Shown piece by piece: positions 1 to 9,014 of a stretch of 64,000 bases of DNA; positions within the stretch are counted from its first letter, which is position 1; the number at the start of each line of letters is the position of its first letter. The stretch is from Gammaproteobacteria bacterium (GTDB taxonomy: Bacteria > Pseudomonadota > Gammaproteobacteria > JACKNK01): NCBI GenBank assembly GCA_024234895.1, contig JACKNJ010000003.1:1-64000 (forward strand), given 5' to 3'. Below the pieces are notes generated by a model. It was not told the origin of the DNA and did no database searches. It worked only from the letters and a program-made list of their open reading frames with translations. The position numbers were made by a program, and so were the translations under genes.

Positions 1-77
1 CGTAGGGCGGATATCCGAAGGGGTTCCGCCTTGTTCAAAGCCGATTCGGCGGAACCCCTTCGGGTATCCGCCCTACG
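1..77. repeat. Inverted repeat (palindromic intergenic unit)
   Basis: Two 30-base arms (1-30 and 48-77) are reverse complements with one mismatch and enclose a short spacer. The outer end reads CGTAGGGCGG. It resembles the unit at 61977-62053, which begins GTAGGGCGCAACCCGAAGGG, so it looks like a member of a dispersed palindromic family. No coding potential is evident. Confidence 0.8.
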
Positions 78-151
78 CGGAATGAGCCGGCGAAAAGCGC
101 CGTGCCCGGCTCAATGCCGGTCGCGGCGCTTTGATTCCCCCACCTTTCCAG

Positions 152-264
152 GCTTCGGGAGGTGGGGATGCCCTGCTGGGACCGTTGGCCGCATGGATGC
201 GGCCTTCGAGCCTACATGGATGTATTCACGGCGTGTCCCAGCAGGGCATACGCACCTCCCGAAG
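152..264. repeat. Long imperfect hairpin with an inner palindrome
   Basis: Arms of 31 bases (152-182 and 234-264) pair with two mismatches. Between them lies a second palindrome, GGCCGCAT-GG-ATGCGGCC (187-204), followed by the phrase CATGGATGTATTCACGGC. From memory this nested arrangement resembles a dispersed repeat of high-G+C gammaproteobacteria, but I cannot confirm that here. Open frames across it are artefacts of base composition. Confidence 0.7.
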
Positions 265-322
265 CCCTGCCTCCACGCCAGAAGATGATGTCGGACACAT
301 CATCCACTCCCCAACACACCGC

Positions 323-375
323 CCCAAAAACAAAAAAGGGGTGGGTCAACGGAAAAAACCGTCAAACCCACCCCT
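323..375 (-). terminator. Rho-independent terminator of the SCP2-like gene
   Basis: The stem AGGGGTGGGT (337-346) pairs with ACCCACCCCT (366-375). On the minus strand it is followed by a T-rich run (complement of 325-337). It lies just past the stop codon of the minus-strand gene at 419-823. Confidence 0.7.
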
Positions 376-418
376 CGACCGATCCGCGCAATCGCGGATC
401 AGCAACCAGCGCCCGAAT

Positions 419-823
419 TTATTCGGCGCCGATCTTCTGCATCAGGCCGAAGCTCTTCACGAACGGGCCAGCCATGCGCGGGTCCTTGATCATCGCCTTG
501 AAGTCACCCTTCGGGAACTTCAGCTTGCCGGTGGTGAAGGCCATGCCCATGCCGGCCATGCCCAGACCCTTCTCGACCCACTTCAGCCAGTCCTTCTTGT
601 CGGCGCGCATGTCCCAGTCCTGCGACTGACCGTCCCAGGCACCGGCGCTGACGCATTCGCCCTTCTCGACGACGAACACACCGCGCGGCTCGGACTCGTC
701 CTTGAAGCCACAGGTGATGACGGAGTTGAAACCGATCGCGGCCAGGGCGTCGCGCACCTCCGGCTCGGCGTTCCAGGCGTCTTTCAGTTCATTCATCCAA
801 TCGGCGGAAAACAATTCGGCCAT
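419..823 (-). CDS. SCP2 sterol-binding-like domain protein
   Basis: The protein has 134 residues and no signal peptide or membrane segment, so it should be cytoplasmic. Its size and the pattern of an N-terminal helical part, a central beta region (residues 35-75) and a C-terminal KGDFKAMIKDPRMAGP stretch fit the small SCP2 sterol-transfer fold. In bacteria such proteins bind lipidic or acyl ligands, usually of unknown identity. It stands alone, with a terminator directly downstream and a long divergent region upstream. The family assignment is from sequence pattern only, and the ligand cannot be inferred. Confidence 0.7.
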   Translation of the reverse strand: MAELFSADWMNELKDAWNAEPEVRDALAAIGFNSVITCGFKDESEPRGVFVVEKGECVSAGAWDGQSQDWDMRADKKDWLKWVEKGLGMAGMGMAFTTGKLKFPKGDFKAMIKDPRMAGPFVKSFGLMQKIGAE

Positions 824-1381
824 GTCACTCTCTCCAACGTGTTAGTGGTGTTCCCAACGTGTGGGGCGGGGCGGGGTCGGTGCGAGCGGAACGTCGGGAT
901 CGGGGGAAAGGGGGAAACCCGATCCGGGCGGCGGAGTCGCTTTGGGGGGACACCCGGTCGAGGCTGAATCCGGACCACGATTCCCCGCGTCGGCGATGGC
1001 CTGCGCTTAACCTGGCCTCCCGAAGAGGACCCGCCAGCGACGACGTGTGTGGGCGAAAAGGGGTGGCGATGGGTGGTCGGGAACCACCATTCAGCAACGA
1101 CGCGGGGACTATACCGGGCGATGGATGAGGCCTTGATAGAACTTTTTTACGGCCGTTTTCGTGAATCTCATGGCGGCACGGATGCTGCTTGAGGCCGGCG
1201 GATTCATGCCCTGGCGCGAACTTATCAAGTGGTTTCAGACTCTTATGAATAGTCTGCCGGAGTCGAATCCGTGCCGCCGGAAATGGGGTCGATTTGGCGT
1301 TGCACGGGTTTGATATGATCCGGCCCCGGTTTTTACGCCGCCCCGGAATCCACCACCCGATGCCCAGCTGGAGGGTGCCTC
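824..1381. other. Divergent intergenic region
   Basis: This stretch separates two divergent genes. It holds a small inverted repeat (CAGACT at 1236-1241, AGTCTG at 1251-1256) and the candidate extended -10 described separately. I see no convincing gene or RNA in it. Confidence 0.5.
1311..1319 (+). promoter_or_regulatory. Candidate extended -10 promoter
   Basis: TGATATGAT matches an extended -10 element (TGnTATAAT) with one mismatch in the hexamer. It lies about 60 bases upstream of the GTG start at 1382. No good -35 hexamer is visible, which is acceptable for an extended -10 promoter. This is inference from pattern only. Confidence 0.35.
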
Positions 1382-2044
1382 GTGAAGCGTCACATTGCCG
1401 GACTCGCGCTGTCCCTCGTCTGTGCTCTCGCGCCCGCGCGATGGGTGGTGGCGGACGATTTCGAATACAACCTGCCCGCCGGCTCGCAGATGGCCGAGGC
1501 GATGTGGGACATGATGGACTGGATGCGCGGCGAGCGCGGCGGGCCGTTCCGCTTCAACAGCGATTCGTTGCCGGGCATGGGCAACTTCGCGTGGCCGGGC
1601 ATGGGCATGACCGGTATGCCGTCGTACATGGACGGCATGCCGATGATGAACAACTTCAGCGATGTCTACCAAAGCAGCCCGTGGTCGCGACTGCCGGATC
1701 AGTTCGACCGCTTCCAGCAGCCGGGCGGCTGGGCGGCGGATCAGGTGCCGGGGCGCGGCGACCCGGAGTGGAATTCCGATTCACGCGACGCGGGGTCGCG
1801 CCTGGACGGCGTCTGGCGCGGCAACTCGGGCGAGACGTTGATGATCGAGGGTGATCGGTTCCGCCTGGCCGATGCCGGCGGCGATTATCTCGATGGCCGC
1901 CTCCAGATTCGCGGTGATCTGGTCACCACCTACGTGCCGATCACCGAGCAGGTGAAGCACTACCGTTACGTGAAGGTCGGTCGGATGCTGATGCTGCGCG
2001 ACGACCGCGATCAGACGCTGGTGTTCGAGCGCGTCTATCGATAA
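1382..2044 (+). CDS. Secreted methionine-rich protein of unknown function
   Basis: The 220-residue product starts at GTG, with a good GGAGG ribosome site about eight bases upstream. Residues 1-25 form a signal peptide ending near WVVA. The mature N-terminal half is very rich in methionine and glycine (for example MAEAMWDMMDWM near residue 37 and a Met/Gly/Pro stretch near residues 60-85). The C-terminal 85 residues look beta-rich and contain LDGVWRGNSGETLMI. No family is recognised. The methionine clusters could bind soft metals such as copper, but no Cys/His partner motif supports that strongly. The gene stands alone. Confidence 0.75.
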   Translation: MKRHIAGLALSLVCALAPARWVVADDFEYNLPAGSQMAEAMWDMMDWMRGERGGPFRFNSDSLPGMGNFAWPGMGMTGMPSYMDGMPMMNNFSDVYQSSPWSRLPDQFDRFQQPGGWAADQVPGRGDPEWNSDSRDAGSRLDGVWRGNSGETLMIEGDRFRLADAGGDYLDGRLQIRGDLVTTYVPITEQVKHYRYVKVGRMLMLRDDRDQTLVFERVYR

Positions 2045-2078
2045 ACGGGAACGCAGGCACGTTGCGGAACGTGCGGTT

Positions 2079-2183
2079 GGCTTCGGCTCCGCTCAGCCAA
2101 CGGCATCGGAGTTCGGCGGCTGAGCGGAGTCGAAGCCTGGGCAAGCCCGCCCGCATACGCGGTTTTTATCGGGCGAGGCTTGC
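2079..2183. repeat. Two adjacent inverted repeats between convergent genes
   Basis: The first unit pairs 2079-2098 (GGCTTCGGCTCCGCTCAGCC) with 2118-2137 with one mismatch. The same palindrome recurs at 61911-61973. The second pairs 2141-2153 (GCAAGCCCGCCCG) with 2170-2183, with one bulge. They lie between two converging genes and may act as a bidirectional transcription block. Confidence 0.7.
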
Positions 2184-2193
2184 TTCCGGGGTC

Positions 2194-2877
2194 TTAGGCT
2201 TTGATCTCGATGAGTTCGATCTCGAAGATCAGGGTCTCGTTCGGGCCGATCGGGCCGTCCTTGACGCCCTTCGCGCCGTAGGCCATGTCGGCGGGGATGA
2301 CGACTTCCCACTTCGAACCGACCGCCATGTTCTGCAGCGCCTGGCTGAAACCGGGGATGACGTTGCCGATGCCGAAGGTGGCCGGCTCGCCGCGCGCGAT
2401 GGAGCTGTCGAACTCGGCGCCGTCGATCAGCGTGCCCCGGTAGTGGACGACCACGGTAGATTCGGCGGTCGGCCTGGCGCCGGTGCCGGCCTGGAGTTCG
2501 CGATACATCAGGCCGCCGTCCAGCGACTTCACGCCATCCTGCTTGGCGTACTGCGCGCGGAAGTCGGCGCCGGCCTTGGCGTTGGCGTCGGCGATCAGCT
2601 GCTCTTTCTCCTGGGCCTGGGCGACGACCGCATCGATGGCGGCCTGCATCTCCTCCGGGGTCAGACGCGGGGGCTTGCCCGCCAGGGCATCTTCGATGGC
2701 GTCGGCAAATGACGTCGGGTCGACTTGCAGGCCGCGCGCCTTGAGCTGCTGGGCGACCTGGTAGCCCAGCGTGTAGCTGTAGCGGGTCTGATCGCTGGAT
2801 ACGCCGGCGTGGACCGGGGCGCTCAGCGCGATGGCGAGCAGGGGCGCGAGCGCGCGGGAGAGGATCGGGTTGGACAT
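2194..2877 (-). CDS. FKBP-type peptidyl-prolyl cis-trans isomerase (Mip/FkpA-like)
   Basis: The product has 227 residues and a signal peptide (residues 1-24, ending VHA), so it should act in the periplasm. Residues about 28-115 match the helical FKBP_N dimerisation domain, with SDQTRYSYTLGYQVAQQL at its start. The C-terminal half is a complete FKBP fold with VVHYRGTLIDGAEFDSS and a conserved AMAYG-like turn (ADMAYG). It catalyses proline isomerisation during folding of exported proteins. An upstream in-frame extension exists, but the ATG at 2875-2877 gives the only sensible signal peptide. It lies 53 bases downstream of a secreted Gly/Tyr-repeat protein and may be cotranscribed with it. Confidence 0.95.
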   Translation of the reverse strand: MSNPILSRALAPLLAIALSAPVHAGVSSDQTRYSYTLGYQVAQQLKARGLQVDPTSFADAIEDALAGKPPRLTPEEMQAAIDAVVAQAQEKEQLIADANAKAGADFRAQYAKQDGVKSLDGGLMYRELQAGTGARPTAESTVVVHYRGTLIDGAEFDSSIARGEPATFGIGNVIPGFSQALQNMAVGSKWEVVIPADMAYGAKGVKDGPIGPNETLIFEIELIEIKA

Positions 2878-2930
2878 GGGTTTTCCTGGGTTGGCGGTGG
2901 GGGGGTCGAACGAGGTGTCGGGCGCGGCGA

Positions 2931-4451
2931 TCAGCCGGTTTCGGCACTCGATTCGACGCGCGGCGGCAGGTCGTTTTCGATGGCCTGTCCGCCGGGTTGG
3001 GGCGCTTCCTCCTCGAGGGGGCGGAACTGCTCGTCGACCGGCTTGGCAGCACCGGCATCGACGGGCGGGATCGGGAGTCTGGTTTCCGGCGCCGGGTTTG
3101 GCTGCGTGGTTGGCGGCGTGGCGGGAGCCGGCGACGGGGTCGTGTCGATCGGCGACGGGCGCGGGACGGCCTCGCCCGGTTTGCTGCTTGCCGGTTCGGT
3201 GATCGGCGAGATGAAGATCGGCGCGGACAGTGGCGCTGAGGACGGCGCTGAGGGCGGCATCGCGGATGGCAACGATTCGGCGGGCGCGCCGCTGGTGGGC
3301 CGTGTCGACGGGAGTACCGGTTCGCCGATGCGGCGTTCGAAGGCGCGCGCCGATTCGCGCAGTTGCTCGCCGTACTCGTCCATTGGCGGCATGTAATACG
3401 ACGGCGCGCTGTCGCCGCGGCGGGCGCGGTCGCCGCCGGCCTGGTCCCATTCCTGACGTTCGTCGGCGGTCAGCGGTCGGAACTGGTCGTGACCGGGCGG
3501 CGTCCACACCGGTTCCGGCGCGCTGGTGCGCGGGCTGGGCAGCAGATCGCGCGGCGGCGCCGGCGGGATCGGGTAGTCATAGCGGCTCGCGCCATCGGTG
3601 GCCGGTGCGATCGGCGCCTCGCGCCCACCGGTCTGGCCGCGCAGATCGTCCATCATGCTGCGTGCCGGCGCCGGGTTGCCCGCATCGCGGCGCGGCGTAT
3701 CGTCGCGCGGCAGCGAGCGGGACCGATAGGGCAGGTCGTAGGGCAGACGCGGGTCCGCGCCGTAATCGCGGGCATTCGTGCCCAGGCCTTCGCCGATCCC
3801 GTGGTTGAACGGGAAATCCTCCATGTCGATGCGCGGCTGCGGCAGCGAGCTCGACCAGTCGATCACCGGTGGTGGCGTGTAGGCGTCCGGGTAGCGGCCG
3901 CTGGGGGCGTAGCGGTCGCCGGCCGATGGGCGGCCCGGATCCCGATAACCGCCGTCCCGATGAATGAAATCGCGATACCCCGGATCGGGATAGCCGCGAT
4001 CGCGCTGGTTTGGATCGGCGTAGCCGCCGCCCGGGTAGTTGGGGGCGCTGTAGCTGCCGCCCTGGGGGCCGCCGTACGGCGTGGACGGGTAGCCGTAAGA
4101 AGGTGGCGAATAGCCGGGGTTGGCCGGTGCGGTGTCCAGCGGTCGGTACGGGCTCGGACTGCTGCCTCGGCTTGATGCTGGTGGGTCGAGCGGACGGTAC
4201 TGCGGCTCGTTGCTGTTGATCCAGCCGCCGTCGCCGATATCGCTGAAACCGCGCGGGTAGGGTGTGGTGGCCGATCCGTAACCGCCGGAACCGTATCCGC
4301 CGGAACCGTAACCGCCCGATCCGTAAACCGGGTTGCCGTAGCCAGGGTTGCCGTAACCCTGATTCCCCCAGGAATCCGCCTGCGCGCCGATGGTGGCGAA
4401 CAGGCCGGTGCAGACCAGACAGGACAGGGCTGGGAGGCGGAAGCGGAGCAT
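2931..4451 (-). CDS. Secreted Gly/Tyr/Pro-rich low-complexity protein
   Basis: The product has about 506 residues. The start at MLRFRLPALSC gives a clean signal peptide ending near AQA; an upstream ATG seven codons earlier is also possible. After the signal comes a tandem repeat of the form YGNP/YGSGG (six or more units, encoded near 4270-4355). A long disordered region rich in Pro, Arg, Tyr, Asp and Ser follows to the end. No enzymatic domain or transmembrane segment is visible. Repeats of this type occur in surface or matrix proteins, but the role here is unknown. It precedes the periplasmic FKBP gene. Confidence 0.7.
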   Translation of the reverse strand: MLRFRLPALSCLVCTGLFATIGAQADSWGNQGYGNPGYGNPVYGSGGYGSGGYGSGGYGSATTPYPRGFSDIGDGGWINSNEPQYRPLDPPASSRGSSPSPYRPLDTAPANPGYSPPSYGYPSTPYGGPQGGSYSAPNYPGGGYADPNQRDRGYPDPGYRDFIHRDGGYRDPGRPSAGDRYAPSGRYPDAYTPPPVIDWSSSLPQPRIDMEDFPFNHGIGEGLGTNARDYGADPRLPYDLPYRSRSLPRDDTPRRDAGNPAPARSMMDDLRGQTGGREAPIAPATDGASRYDYPIPPAPPRDLLPSPRTSAPEPVWTPPGHDQFRPLTADERQEWDQAGGDRARRGDSAPSYYMPPMDEYGEQLRESARAFERRIGEPVLPSTRPTSGAPAESLPSAMPPSAPSSAPLSAPIFISPITEPASSKPGEAVPRPSPIDTTPSPAPATPPTTQPNPAPETRLPIPPVDAGAAKPVDEQFRPLEEEAPQPGGQAIENDLPPRVESSAETG

Positions 4452-4664
4452 GAATCGTGTTCCTGATGGCAATGCGATGATCGACCCGATCGCGCGTCGA
4501 TGGTTCGGCGAGGGTAGCGAAGCCTACTCCGATCACGCCACCTTCGCCCATGGCGGGCGCGAAATGCGGAGCGGGATTCGACCCGTGTCGCCGGTCCGGA
4601 TGCCATGTCCGCCTGCTACCCTCCCGCCGCCATCCGCCGCCCGCACCGAGCAGAGGTTTGTCGC

Positions 4665-5522
4665 GTGTCCAGATTGGTTCGTTCGCGTTTCCGCCGTCGT
4701 CGTGCGGGCTGGTTCCTGTGGGTCGCGTTGCTGCTGATTGCGGCGCTTGCCATCGGTTGGCGCTACCTGGCGGTGCCGGATCTGGCCGACATGGCGCCTT
4801 ACGGCGTGCCCCGCGCGACGCGCCTTGCGCCGCAGACGGCCACGATGACGCTGGTGAATCCCGGCTTCGCGATCGGCTATTCGGAGTGGCGCGGGAACCC
4901 GTTGTGGGCCGCCTATCACCTGGTGCCGGTGAAGGTGCCCGAACGCTTGCCAAGACCGCGGGAGTTCAGTCGCGATGAGCGAACCTGGCGGGGCGTGACC
5001 AGCGCGGACTACCGCGACAGCGGTTATCAACGCGGTCATCTGGCACCGAACTACGCGATCGCCCAGGTACATGGCCGCGCCGCGCAGCAGGCGACCTTCC
5101 TGATGAGCAACATCACGCCGCAGAAGCCGGCCCTCAACCAGAAGGCATGGCAGCGACTGGAAGAGGCCGTGATCGATCATTTCGCGCCGCGCTTCGGCCG
5201 GGTCTGGGTGCTGGCCGGCCCGATCTTCGATGACCGCGTCGAGTCGCTGCCGGGCGGCGTCGAGATTCCGGATGCGTTCTACAAGGTGCTGCTGGTCGAA
5301 TCCGGTGAAGGCCCGCGCGCGCTGGCCTTCCGCATCCCGCAGGATGTGCGCGGCAAGGAACCGCTGCGTCGCTTCCTGGTCAGCGTCGACCGGATCGAGG
5401 CGGAGACCGGCCTGGATTTCTTCCCCGCCCTGGAAGATGGCGTTGAGGCGGCGCTGGAGGCGCGGGTCGATGCCACCGGCTGGGATCTGGAATCCGTCGA
5501 CGACCTGCCGCCGCGCTACTGA
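4665..5522 (+). CDS. Membrane-anchored DNA/RNA non-specific endonuclease
   Basis: The product has 285 residues from GTG at 4665, chosen because AGAGG lies eight bases upstream; an ATG at 4605 has no ribosome site. Residues about 11-31 form a single transmembrane anchor after an Arg-rich N-terminus, so the catalytic domain should face the periplasm. The rest matches the NUC1/EndA beta-beta-alpha metal nuclease family. The catalytic histidine lies in YQRGHLAPN near residue 123 and the metal-ligand asparagine in MSNITPQ near residue 148. Such enzymes cut DNA and RNA without sequence preference. It is followed after about 100 bases by glgP on the same strand. Confidence 0.88.
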   Translation: MSRLVRSRFRRRRAGWFLWVALLLIAALAIGWRYLAVPDLADMAPYGVPRATRLAPQTATMTLVNPGFAIGYSEWRGNPLWAAYHLVPVKVPERLPRPREFSRDERTWRGVTSADYRDSGYQRGHLAPNYAIAQVHGRAAQQATFLMSNITPQKPALNQKAWQRLEEAVIDHFAPRFGRVWVLAGPIFDDRVESLPGGVEIPDAFYKVLLVESGEGPRALAFRIPQDVRGKEPLRRFLVSVDRIEAETGLDFFPALEDGVEAALEARVDATGWDLESVDDLPPRY

Positions 5523-5625
5523 CCCGAAATCAACGCCGCGCCGGATTCGCCTTTGCGCGATCCCGCCGGCGGCACGACACTGTCGTTCCCCCCGGAGAGG
5601 GCCGGAGAGGCCCGGAGCCGCCAAC

Positions 5626-8112
5626 ATGACGCTGCCAGAGCACGAATCGATCCGTACAGGTTTCAGCGTCGATTCGCTCACCCACGCGATTCTCGACAAT
5701 CTGTTCTACGTGCAGGGGCGGTTTCCGGAGGTCGCCACCGCGCAGGACTGGTACCTCGCGGTCGCCTATACCGTGCGCGACCGGCTGCTCAAACGCTGGG
5801 TGAAGAGTGCGCAGCACTACAAGGACCAGGGCAGCCGGACCGTCGCCTACCTCTCCGCCGAATTCCTGATCGGCCCGCAACTGGCCAACAACCTGTTCAA
5901 TCTCGGCATGTACGACCACATGTCGCAGGCGGTGGCGCGGCTGTGCGCCGCCCACGCAAGCTGCCCGTCGCTGGCGGCGTTGTTCGAGCAGGAGCCCGAG
6001 CCGGGGCTCGGCAACGGCGGCCTCGGGCGGCTGGCGGCGTGTTACATGGATTCGCTCGCGACCCTGCGCATCCCGGCGATCGGCTACGGCATCCGCTATG
6101 AATTCGGCATCTTCGACCAGGAGATCCGCGACGGCTGGCAGGTCGAGGTCGGCGACAACTGGCTGTCCGGCGGCAACCCCTGGGAGCTGGGCCGCCAGAA
6201 ACTCAGCTTCGACGTGCCGCTCGGTGGCCATGTCGAGGGCTATCGCGATGATGCCGGCGAGCACCGCCGCTGGGTGCCGGACCATGTGATCCGCGGCGTC
6301 GCCTACGACACGCCGATCAGCGGCTACGGGGTCGACACCGTCAATCTGCTGCGCCTGTGGAAATCCGAGGCCCCGCAGTCCTTCGATTTCGCCGCCTTCA
6401 ATACCGGTGACTACTGGCGCGCGGTCGAGGAAAAGGTGGTCTCGGAGACGGTCTCGAAGGTGCTTTATCCGAACGACGAACCGGAGGTCGGCAAGCGCCT
6501 GCGCCTGACCCAGCAGTTCTTCTTCGTCAGTTGTTCGCTGCAGGACATGATCCGCCTGCATCGGCAGCGCGAGAGCACGCTGGACGGCTTCCACGAGAAG
6601 TTCGCCGCGCAGCTCAACGACACCCATCCGGCCCTGGCGATCCCCGAATTGATGCGCCTGCTGATCGACGTGCATCACCTCGATTGGGATCGGGCCTGGC
6701 ACATCACCCGCCACACCTTCGCCTACACCAATCACACCCTGCTGCCGGAGGCGCTGGAGGTCTGGCCGCTAGCCCTGTTCGAGGCCTTGCTGCCGCGCCA
6801 TCTGGAGATCATCTACGAGATCAATGCCCGCTTCCTGGACGAGGTACGCCTGCATTTCCGCGAGACCGAGGACGGCCACATCCGCCGCATGTCGCTGATC
6901 GGGGAAGAGGGTGGCAAGAGCGTGCGCATGGCGAATCTGGCCTGCGTCGGCAGTTTCGCGATCAACGGTGTCGCCGAACTGCACACCGAACTCCTCAAGA
7001 CGGCCCTGCTGCGCGACTTCCACGAGATGTGGCCGGACAAGATCCACAACATCACCAACGGCGTCACGCCGCGCCGCTTCCTGTTGCAGTCGAACCCGAA
7101 CATCGCGCTGCTGATGCGCGACCATATCGGTTGCGAGTGGGCGCACGAGCTGGCCGCGCTGAACCGGCTCGGTGATTTCGCCGGCGACAGCGCGTTCCAG
7201 GTCGGCTGGCGCGAGACCAAACAGGCCGCCAAGCAGCGTTTCGCCGACGCGGTCCGGCAGCGCCTCGGGGTCGTCATCGACCCGGAGACGCTGTTCGACG
7301 TGCAGGCCAAGCGCATTCACGAATACAAGCGCCCGCACCTGAACCTGTTGCATGTGATCAGCCTGTACAACCGCTTGAAGGACAACCCGAACCTCGACAT
7401 GGTGCCGCGCACGGTGATCTTCGCCGGCAAGGCCGCGCCGGGTTATCGCATGGCCAAGCTGATCATCAAGCTGATCCATTCGGTGGCGGAGACCATCGAC
7501 CGCGATCCGGACGTGCGCGAGCGGCTGAAGGTGGTGTTCTTCCCCAACTTCAACGTCAAGACCGCGCAGCTGATCTACCCGGCCGCCGACCTGTCCGAGC
7601 AGATTTCCACCGCCGGCAAGGAGGCGTCCGGCACCGGCAACATGAAGTTCGCGATGAACGGCGCGCTGACCATCGGCACGCTGGACGGCGCCAACGTGGA
7701 GATTCGCCGCGAGGTCGGCGAGGAGAACTTCTTCCTGTTCGGCCTGACCGAGACGGAGGTGGTCGCGCGCCAGGCCGCCGGCTACGTGCCACGCCACTAC
7801 TACGACGCCAACCCGGAACTGCGCGCGGCCATCGACCTGATCGCGGGTGGCTATTTCTCGCACGGTGACCACGATCTGTTCCGGCCTCTGGTCGACGAAC
7901 TGCTGGGCCGCGACCGCTACCTGCTGCTGGCCGATTACGCGGACTACCTGGACGTGCAGGCCAGCGTCGATCTGGCCTACCGGGATCGCGAGCACTGGAC
8001 GCGGATGTCGATCCTCAACACCGCGCGCATGGGGTACTTCTCGTCGGATCGCTCGATCCGCGATTACAACCGCGACATCTGGCGGGCGCCGCCGGTGGAT
8101 TGGGGGCGGTGA
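5626..8112 (+). CDS. glgP: Glycogen/maltodextrin phosphorylase
   Basis: The product has 828 residues, close to the usual 815-840. It phosphorolyses alpha-1,4-glucans to glucose 1-phosphate. Diagnostic sequence includes FLIGPQLANNL, EPGLGNGGLGRLAACYMDSL and the pyridoxal phosphate site EASGTGNMKFAMNGAL, with its lysine near residue 674. A longer in-frame reading exists upstream, but this ATG follows two GGAGAGG stretches and begins a normal phosphorylase N-terminus. No other glycogen genes are adjacent. Confidence 0.97.
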   Translation: MTLPEHESIRTGFSVDSLTHAILDNLFYVQGRFPEVATAQDWYLAVAYTVRDRLLKRWVKSAQHYKDQGSRTVAYLSAEFLIGPQLANNLFNLGMYDHMSQAVARLCAAHASCPSLAALFEQEPEPGLGNGGLGRLAACYMDSLATLRIPAIGYGIRYEFGIFDQEIRDGWQVEVGDNWLSGGNPWELGRQKLSFDVPLGGHVEGYRDDAGEHRRWVPDHVIRGVAYDTPISGYGVDTVNLLRLWKSEAPQSFDFAAFNTGDYWRAVEEKVVSETVSKVLYPNDEPEVGKRLRLTQQFFFVSCSLQDMIRLHRQRESTLDGFHEKFAAQLNDTHPALAIPELMRLLIDVHHLDWDRAWHITRHTFAYTNHTLLPEALEVWPLALFEALLPRHLEIIYEINARFLDEVRLHFRETEDGHIRRMSLIGEEGGKSVRMANLACVGSFAINGVAELHTELLKTALLRDFHEMWPDKIHNITNGVTPRRFLLQSNPNIALLMRDHIGCEWAHELAALNRLGDFAGDSAFQVGWRETKQAAKQRFADAVRQRLGVVIDPETLFDVQAKRIHEYKRPHLNLLHVISLYNRLKDNPNLDMVPRTVIFAGKAAPGYRMAKLIIKLIHSVAETIDRDPDVRERLKVVFFPNFNVKTAQLIYPAADLSEQISTAGKEASGTGNMKFAMNGALTIGTLDGANVEIRREVGEENFFLFGLTETEVVARQAAGYVPRHYYDANPELRAAIDLIAGGYFSHGDHDLFRPLVDELLGRDRYLLLADYADYLDVQASVDLAYRDREHWTRMSILNTARMGYFSSDRSIRDYNRDIWRAPPVDWGR

Positions 8113-8176
8113 TCCGGCTGACGCGGCGCGCCGTGATGTCTGTCCTCACAGACGCGGATTAGGGATTCCGTATCGG

Positions 8177-8208
8177 AAAAAGAAAACGCCCCGGCGGGCC
8201 GGGGCGTT
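8177..8208 (-). terminator. Rho-independent terminator
   Basis: A perfect 10-bp stem (8185-8194 with 8199-8208, AACGCCCCGG) with a 4-base loop is followed on the minus strand by TTTTCTTTTT. It serves the minus-strand lipoprotein gene. It may also slow transcription from glgP, although the plus-strand side lacks a T run. Confidence 0.8.
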
Positions 8209-8233
8209 GTGTGGCTGGCGATCGACGCGGTGA

Positions 8234-8941
8234 TCAGCGCCGCTTCATCGAGGCCGGCTGGATGCTGTCGCCTTCGATGGTGAACTGGAAGTTCGCGCTT
8301 TCGAGTTGGATGCTCTCGTTGGCGGTGCGGATCAGTTCGTCGAAGCGGTCGCTGTAGGTCGCCGGGGTGATCGCGCCGTTGGCGTGCGCCTGGCACAGCG
8401 CGTAGACGCCGTCGCGGAACAGTTCGATGCCCTGCGACTTGCGGGACAGCGCTTTCACTTCACGACTCAATTCGGTCAGCAATTGCGCCTTGGTCGCGGC
8501 GTCGATGCTGGGCGATTCGGCAACCGCGCGAGCCTGCTCGATATCGAGCTGGATCAGGAAGGCGATGCGGCGCTCCTCCGCGCCGCCAAAGGCCGCGCGC
8601 TGCTGTTCGCAGGTGTTCGGCGTGGCGACGCTGGCGGATACCGGGCGGATGTTGCCGCGCTCATCGTTGCCGTTGGACGGACGCTGGGCGACCACGTCCG
8701 CACGCAACGGCATCTGTGGGCGCGGCGCGGCCTGCGGGGCGGCGGATTGTGCGGCCAGGGACGGCACGGAGCGCATCTCTTCGCGATAGCCGTTGCTCGC
8801 GTCGCCCTGTGCCACCCAGAAGTCGTAGGCGTCGACGTTACTGGAAGTGTGATTCCAGGAAAGGAAATCCGGGCTGAAAGTCGCGCATCCGGTCAGCAGA
8901 CCGGACAGCGAGATCGTGGCAAACGCGCGGAGGGTGTTCAT
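8234..8941 (-). CDS. Outer-membrane lipoprotein of unknown function
   Basis: The product has 235 residues with a classical lipobox, LLTGC, giving a lipidated Cys19; residue 20 is Ala, which favours outer-membrane sorting. Residues about 50-95 are a low-complexity linker. Residues 110-235 are mostly helical and contain a conserved-looking CEQQRAAFGGAEERRIAFL segment. No family is recognised. It has its own terminator, and a sigma-54-like promoter lies upstream at 9015-9030, next to the stop codon of the preceding transporter gene. Confidence 0.8.
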   Translation of the reverse strand: MNTLRAFATISLSGLLTGCATFSPDFLSWNHTSSNVDAYDFWVAQGDASNGYREEMRSVPSLAAQSAAPQAAPRPQMPLRADVVAQRPSNGNDERGNIRPVSASVATPNTCEQQRAAFGGAEERRIAFLIQLDIEQARAVAESPSIDAATKAQLLTELSREVKALSRKSQGIELFRDGVYALCQAHANGAITPATYSDRFDELIRTANESIQLESANFQFTIEGDSIQPASMKRR

Positions 8942-9014
8942 GATGGGACTCCATTAGCTCGGCCCGGGAAAGGTCTATCGGAGGCCGGGCTCTCTTGACT
9001 TGAGATGGATGGCT

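Noticed and set aside
131..967. Open frames across the first kilobase on the plus strand
   Set aside because: They run through palindromic repeats and antisense to the SCP2-like gene, with no signal or domain.
4270..4355. Short tandem repeat that could suggest a CRISPR-like array
   Set aside because: The repeat is in frame with a secreted protein and encodes YGSGG/YGNP units; there are no spacers of constant length.
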